From Pseudolabrys sp. (GTDB taxonomy: Bacteria; Pseudomonadota; Alphaproteobacteria; Rhizobiales; Xanthobacteraceae), in the NCBI GenBank assembly GCA_026125895.1, contig JAHCKG010000009.1:1-64000 (forward strand): DNA of 64,000 nucleotides, read 5' to 3'. Position numbers and translations under genes: made by a program. Below, piece after piece: positions 61,327-64,000 of this stretch (within the stretch, counting starts at the first letter, position 1; every line of letters starts with the position of its first letter). A model generated the notes under the pieces. That model was not told the DNA's origin. It saw only the letters and a list, made by a program, of their open reading frames with translations, and searched no databases.

Positions 61327-64000
61327 ATGAATGTTCACTCCGCCATTGCCGAAGAAGCGCGCACCGGGACCGAGGACGGTCTCTGGTACAAGGACGCCAT
61401 CATCTATCAGCTGCACGTCAAGGCGTTCCATGATAGCAATGGCGACGGCATCGGCGACTTCGCCGGCCTGACCGAAAAGCTCGATTATCTGCGCGATCTC
61501 GGCGTCACGGTGCTGTGGCTGCTGCCGTTCTATCCGAGCCCGGGCCGCGACGACGGCTACGACATCTCGGACTACGGCAATATCAACCCGCAATTCGGCA
61601 CGATGAAGGACTTCCGCCGCTTCATGGTCGAAGCCAAGAAGCGCGGCCTGCGCGTCATCACCGAACTGGTCGTCAATCACACCTCGGACCAGCACGCCTG
61701 GTTCAAGCGGGCGCGGCGCTCGCCGCCCGGCTCCAGCGCCCGCGACTGGTACGTCTGGAGCGACACCGACCAGAAATTTCTCAATACCCGGATCATCTTC
61801 ACCGACACCGAGAAATCGAACTGGGCGTGGGACGCGGAAGCCAATGCCTTCTACTGGCATCGTTTCTTTTCGCACCAGCCGGACCTGAATTTCGACAATC
61901 CGCGCGTGGTGCGCGCCGTCGTGCAGGTGATGAAGCGTTGGCTCGACACCGGCGTCGACGGCTTCCGCCTCGATGCGGTGCCGTATCTCATCGAGCGCGA
62001 AGGCACCAGCAACGAAAACCTGCCCGAGACCCACCGCATCATCAAGCAGCTGCGCGCCGAGCTGGACGCCTATGCGCCGGGCAAGGTGCTGCTCGCCGAG
62101 GCCAATATGTGGCCGGAGGACGTGCAGCAGTATTTCGGCGACGGCGACGAATGCCAGATGGCCTACCACTTCCCGCTGATGCCGCGCATCTACATGGCGA
62201 TCGCGCAGGAAGACCGCTTCCCGATCGCCGACATCATGCGGCAGACACCGGAAATCCCGGCCAATTGCCAATGGGCCATGTTCCTGCGCAACCACGACGA
62301 GCTGACGCTCGAAATGGTGACCGACGCCGAGCGCGATTACCTGTGGTCGACCTACGCCGTCGATCCGCGCGCCCGCATCAATGTCGGCATCCGCCGGCGC
62401 CTTGCGCCGCTGATGGACAACGACCGACGCAAGATCGAACTGATGAACTCGATCCTGATGTCCATGCCCGGCACGCCGATCATCTATTACGGCGACGAAA
62501 TCGGCATGGGCGACAACATCTATCTCGGCGACCGCAACGGCGTGCGCACGCCGATGCAATGGACGCCGGACAGAAATGGCGGCTTTTCGCGCGCCGATCC
62601 GGCGGCGCTGTTCCTGCCCTGCATCATGGATCCCGTCTATGGCTTCTCGGCCGTGAACGTCGAGGCGCAGAGCCGTTCCGCCTCCTCGCTCCTGAACTGG
62701 ACCAAGCGCCTGATCAGCGTGCGCAAGTCCACGCAGGTTTTCGGCCGCGGCACGCTGACTTTCGTTCGCCCGACCAACCGCACCGTGCTCGCTTATGTGC
62801 GCCAGCTCGGCGACGAGGCGATCCTGTGTGTCGCCAATTTGTCGCGCTCGGCGCAGGCCGTCGAGCTCGACCTGTCGGCCTGGGAAGGCCGCATGCCGCA
62901 GGAGATGCTCGGCCGCGTCAACTTCCCGCGCATCGGCCAGCTTCCTTATCTGGTGACGCTGCCGCCTTACGGCTTCTTCTGGTTCCAGCTCAACAAGGAG
63001 CCGGGCAGCGAACAGCCGCACGCACTGCCGCGCGATGTGTCGACATTGGTGCTCGGCGCCGGCTGGAATTCGCTCGCCGACGGCTGGACGCGGCGCACTT
63101 TCGAGAACGACGTGCTGCCAGGCTTCATCACGCACCAGCGGTGGTTCGCCGACAAGGAGGCGCGCAAGATTTCGACCGCCGTCAGCGCTGCCATTCCGCT
63201 GAACCTCGGCGACCGCGATCATCTCGCCACGATCGTCGAGGTTACCGGCTCGCACGGCACCAGCCGCTACTTCCTGCCGCTGGCGACGCGCTGGGCTCGC
63301 TATACGACCATGGACCGCGGCCCGGGCTCTATCCTCGCCGCCGTGCGGCGCGGGCCGCGCGAGGGCACGCTGGTGGATGCGGCGGGTGAAGCCGATTTCG
63401 TTCCGGCCTTGCTCGAGGCCATGCACCGCGGCGAAACGGTCAGCCACAAGGACAAGCTCATCGAATTCCGGCCGACGGAGGCTTTCGCGGCCGCACCGGC
63501 GCCGACCATCGAGTCGATCAAACTGGTCGATCGCGAGCAGTCCAACTCCAGCGTCATCGCCGATAATCGTTTTGTCGTGAAGCTGCTGCGGCGTCTCGCG
63601 CCCGGCGCGCATCCCGAAATCGAGATGGGCCGCTTCCTCACCGACAAGACGACCTTCAAGAATGCGCCGGCGCTGCTCGGCTCGGCTGAACTCGTCGAAG
63701 GCGACACGCGCAGCGCGCTCGCTGTGGTGCACGAATTTATCGAGAACCAGGGCGACGCCTGGTCGCTGACGTTGTCGGCGCTGGAACGCCTGATCGACCA
63801 GCAGCGCCTCAATCTCGCCGAACCGCTGACCGAGACCGCCGACACTTTGGTGCTGATGCAGCGCATGAGCCAGATCGGCCGGCGCACGGCGGAGCTGCAT
63901 CTTGCGCTCGCCAGCCATGACGACATCGCCGATTTCGCGCCGGAGCCAGTGTCGCCCGCCGACATGACGCAGTGGACCGACACCCTGCTGGCGCGGACGC
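61327..64000 (+). CDS. treS: Trehalose synthase fused to maltokinase (3' end outside window)
   Basis: 891 codons visible; the gene continues past the window. Residues about 20-555 are the GH13 trehalose synthase (maltose alpha-D-glucosyltransferase): IYQLHVKAFHDSNGDGIGDF, VNHTSDQHAWF, DGFRLDAVPYLIEREG (nucleophile Asp), EANMWPEDV, RNHDELTLEMV. From about 560 on, the sequence is the N-terminal part of a maltokinase (LPGFITHQRWFADKEA, VVKLLRRLAPGAHPEIEMGRFL). TreS-Mak fusions interconvert trehalose and maltose and phosphorylate maltose to maltose 1-phosphate, the substrate of GlgE encoded just upstream. Confidence 0.95.
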   Translation, partial: MNVHSAIAEEARTGTEDGLWYKDAIIYQLHVKAFHDSNGDGIGDFAGLTEKLDYLRDLGVTVLWLLPFYPSPGRDDGYDISDYGNINPQFGTMKDFRRFMVEAKKRGLRVITELVVNHTSDQHAWFKRARRSPPGSSARDWYVWSDTDQKFLNTRIIFTDTEKSNWAWDAEANAFYWHRFFSHQPDLNFDNPRVVRAVVQVMKRWLDTGVDGFRLDAVPYLIEREGTSNENLPETHRIIKQLRAELDAYAPGKVLLAEANMWPEDVQQYFGDGDECQMAYHFPLMPRIYMAIAQEDRFPIADIMRQTPEIPANCQWAMFLRNHDELTLEMVTDAERDYLWSTYAVDPRARINVGIRRRLAPLMDNDRRKIELMNSILMSMPGTPIIYYGDEIGMGDNIYLGDRNGVRTPMQWTPDRNGGFSRADPAALFLPCIMDPVYGFSAVNVEAQSRSASSLLNWTKRLISVRKSTQVFGRGTLTFVRPTNRTVLAYVRQLGDEAILCVANLSRSAQAVELDLSAWEGRMPQEMLGRVNFPRIGQLPYLVTLPPYGFFWFQLNKEPGSEQPHALPRDVSTLVLGAGWNSLADGWTRRTFENDVLPGFITHQRWFADKEARKISTAVSAAIPLNLGDRDHLATIVEVTGSHGTSRYFLPLATRWARYTTMDRGPGSILAAVRRGPREGTLVDAAGEADFVPALLEAMHRGETVSHKDKLIEFRPTEAFAAAPAPTIESIKLVDREQSNSSVIADNRFVVKLLRRLAPGAHPEIEMGRFLTDKTTFKNAPALLGSAELVEGDTRSALAVVHEFIENQGDAWSLTLSALERLIDQQRLNLAEPLTETADTLVLMQRMSQIGRRTAELHLALASHDDIADFAPEPVSPADMTQWTDTLLART

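Noticed and set aside
61315..63918. An 867-codon open frame on the minus strand opposite treS
   Set aside because: Low-complexity, antisense to TreS-Mak, whose catalytic motifs are unambiguous in the plus frame.

Overview
The window is a continuous, GC-rich (roughly 65%) piece of an alphaproteobacterial chromosome. GcrA, a phoR-pstSCAB-phoU-phoB regulon, a hemP/hmuTUV plus IsdG-type haem system and Xanthobacteraceae/Bradyrhizobiaceae-style palindromic repeats point to Hyphomicrobiales, most likely the Xanthobacteraceae/Nitrobacteraceae group; the genus cannot be fixed from the sequence alone. I see no rRNA, tRNA, CRISPR array, transposase or prophage. Genes are dense, often with 4-bp ATGA-type overlaps.

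Layout. 1-9.8 kb: housekeeping. metZ; an OpgC-like membrane acyltransferase with two paralogous SGNH proteins (one catalytically degenerate); apaG; an L,D-transpeptidase; hslO; argD-argF; and gcrA behind a leader rich in GANTC sites. 9.8-10.66 kb: a gene-free stretch with two inverted-repeat elements flanking a set of hairpins. 10.66-18.6 kb: a phosphate regulon on the minus strand (flippase-like protein, phoR, pstS, pstC, pstA, pstB, phoU, phoB) with a Pho box before pstS. 18.8-23.7 kb: a small secreted protein, an ECF sigma/anti-sigma/subtilase operon, a PDR-type reductase and a small cytochrome c. 23.7-30.2 kb: divergent haem-uptake operons (hmuR-hmuQ-hutX and hemP-hmuTUV). 30.3-46 kb: catabolic and transport genes (class II aldolase; TetR-aminotransferase-amino-acid ABC operon; RraA-type aldolase, LysR, FAD hydroxylase, TRAP transporter, PuuE-like protein; an acyl-CoA synthetase/GNAT fusion). 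46.1-54.1 kb: a salvage/stress-like set (divergent PRPP synthetase, kinase-like protein, alpha/beta hydrolase, phosphoribosyltransferase, two small orphans, an HPF-cold-shock fusion, PolX, a glycine-zipper lipoprotein, a DUF3775 protein). 54.2-64 kb: alpha-glucan/trehalose metabolism (glgP, GST, malQ, glgE, and a treS-maltokinase fusion cut by the window end).

How they work together. The phosphate genes form a complete sense-and-import loop. The haem genes cover outer-membrane uptake, periplasmic binding, inner-membrane import and cytosolic handling or degradation. GlgP, MalQ, GlgE and TreS-Mak link glycogen breakdown, maltose-1-phosphate and trehalose. The most intriguing unit is the sigma/anti-sigma/protease operon: the extracytoplasmic domain of the anti-sigma factor resembles the propeptide of the neighbouring subtilase, suggesting a proteolytic signalling module.
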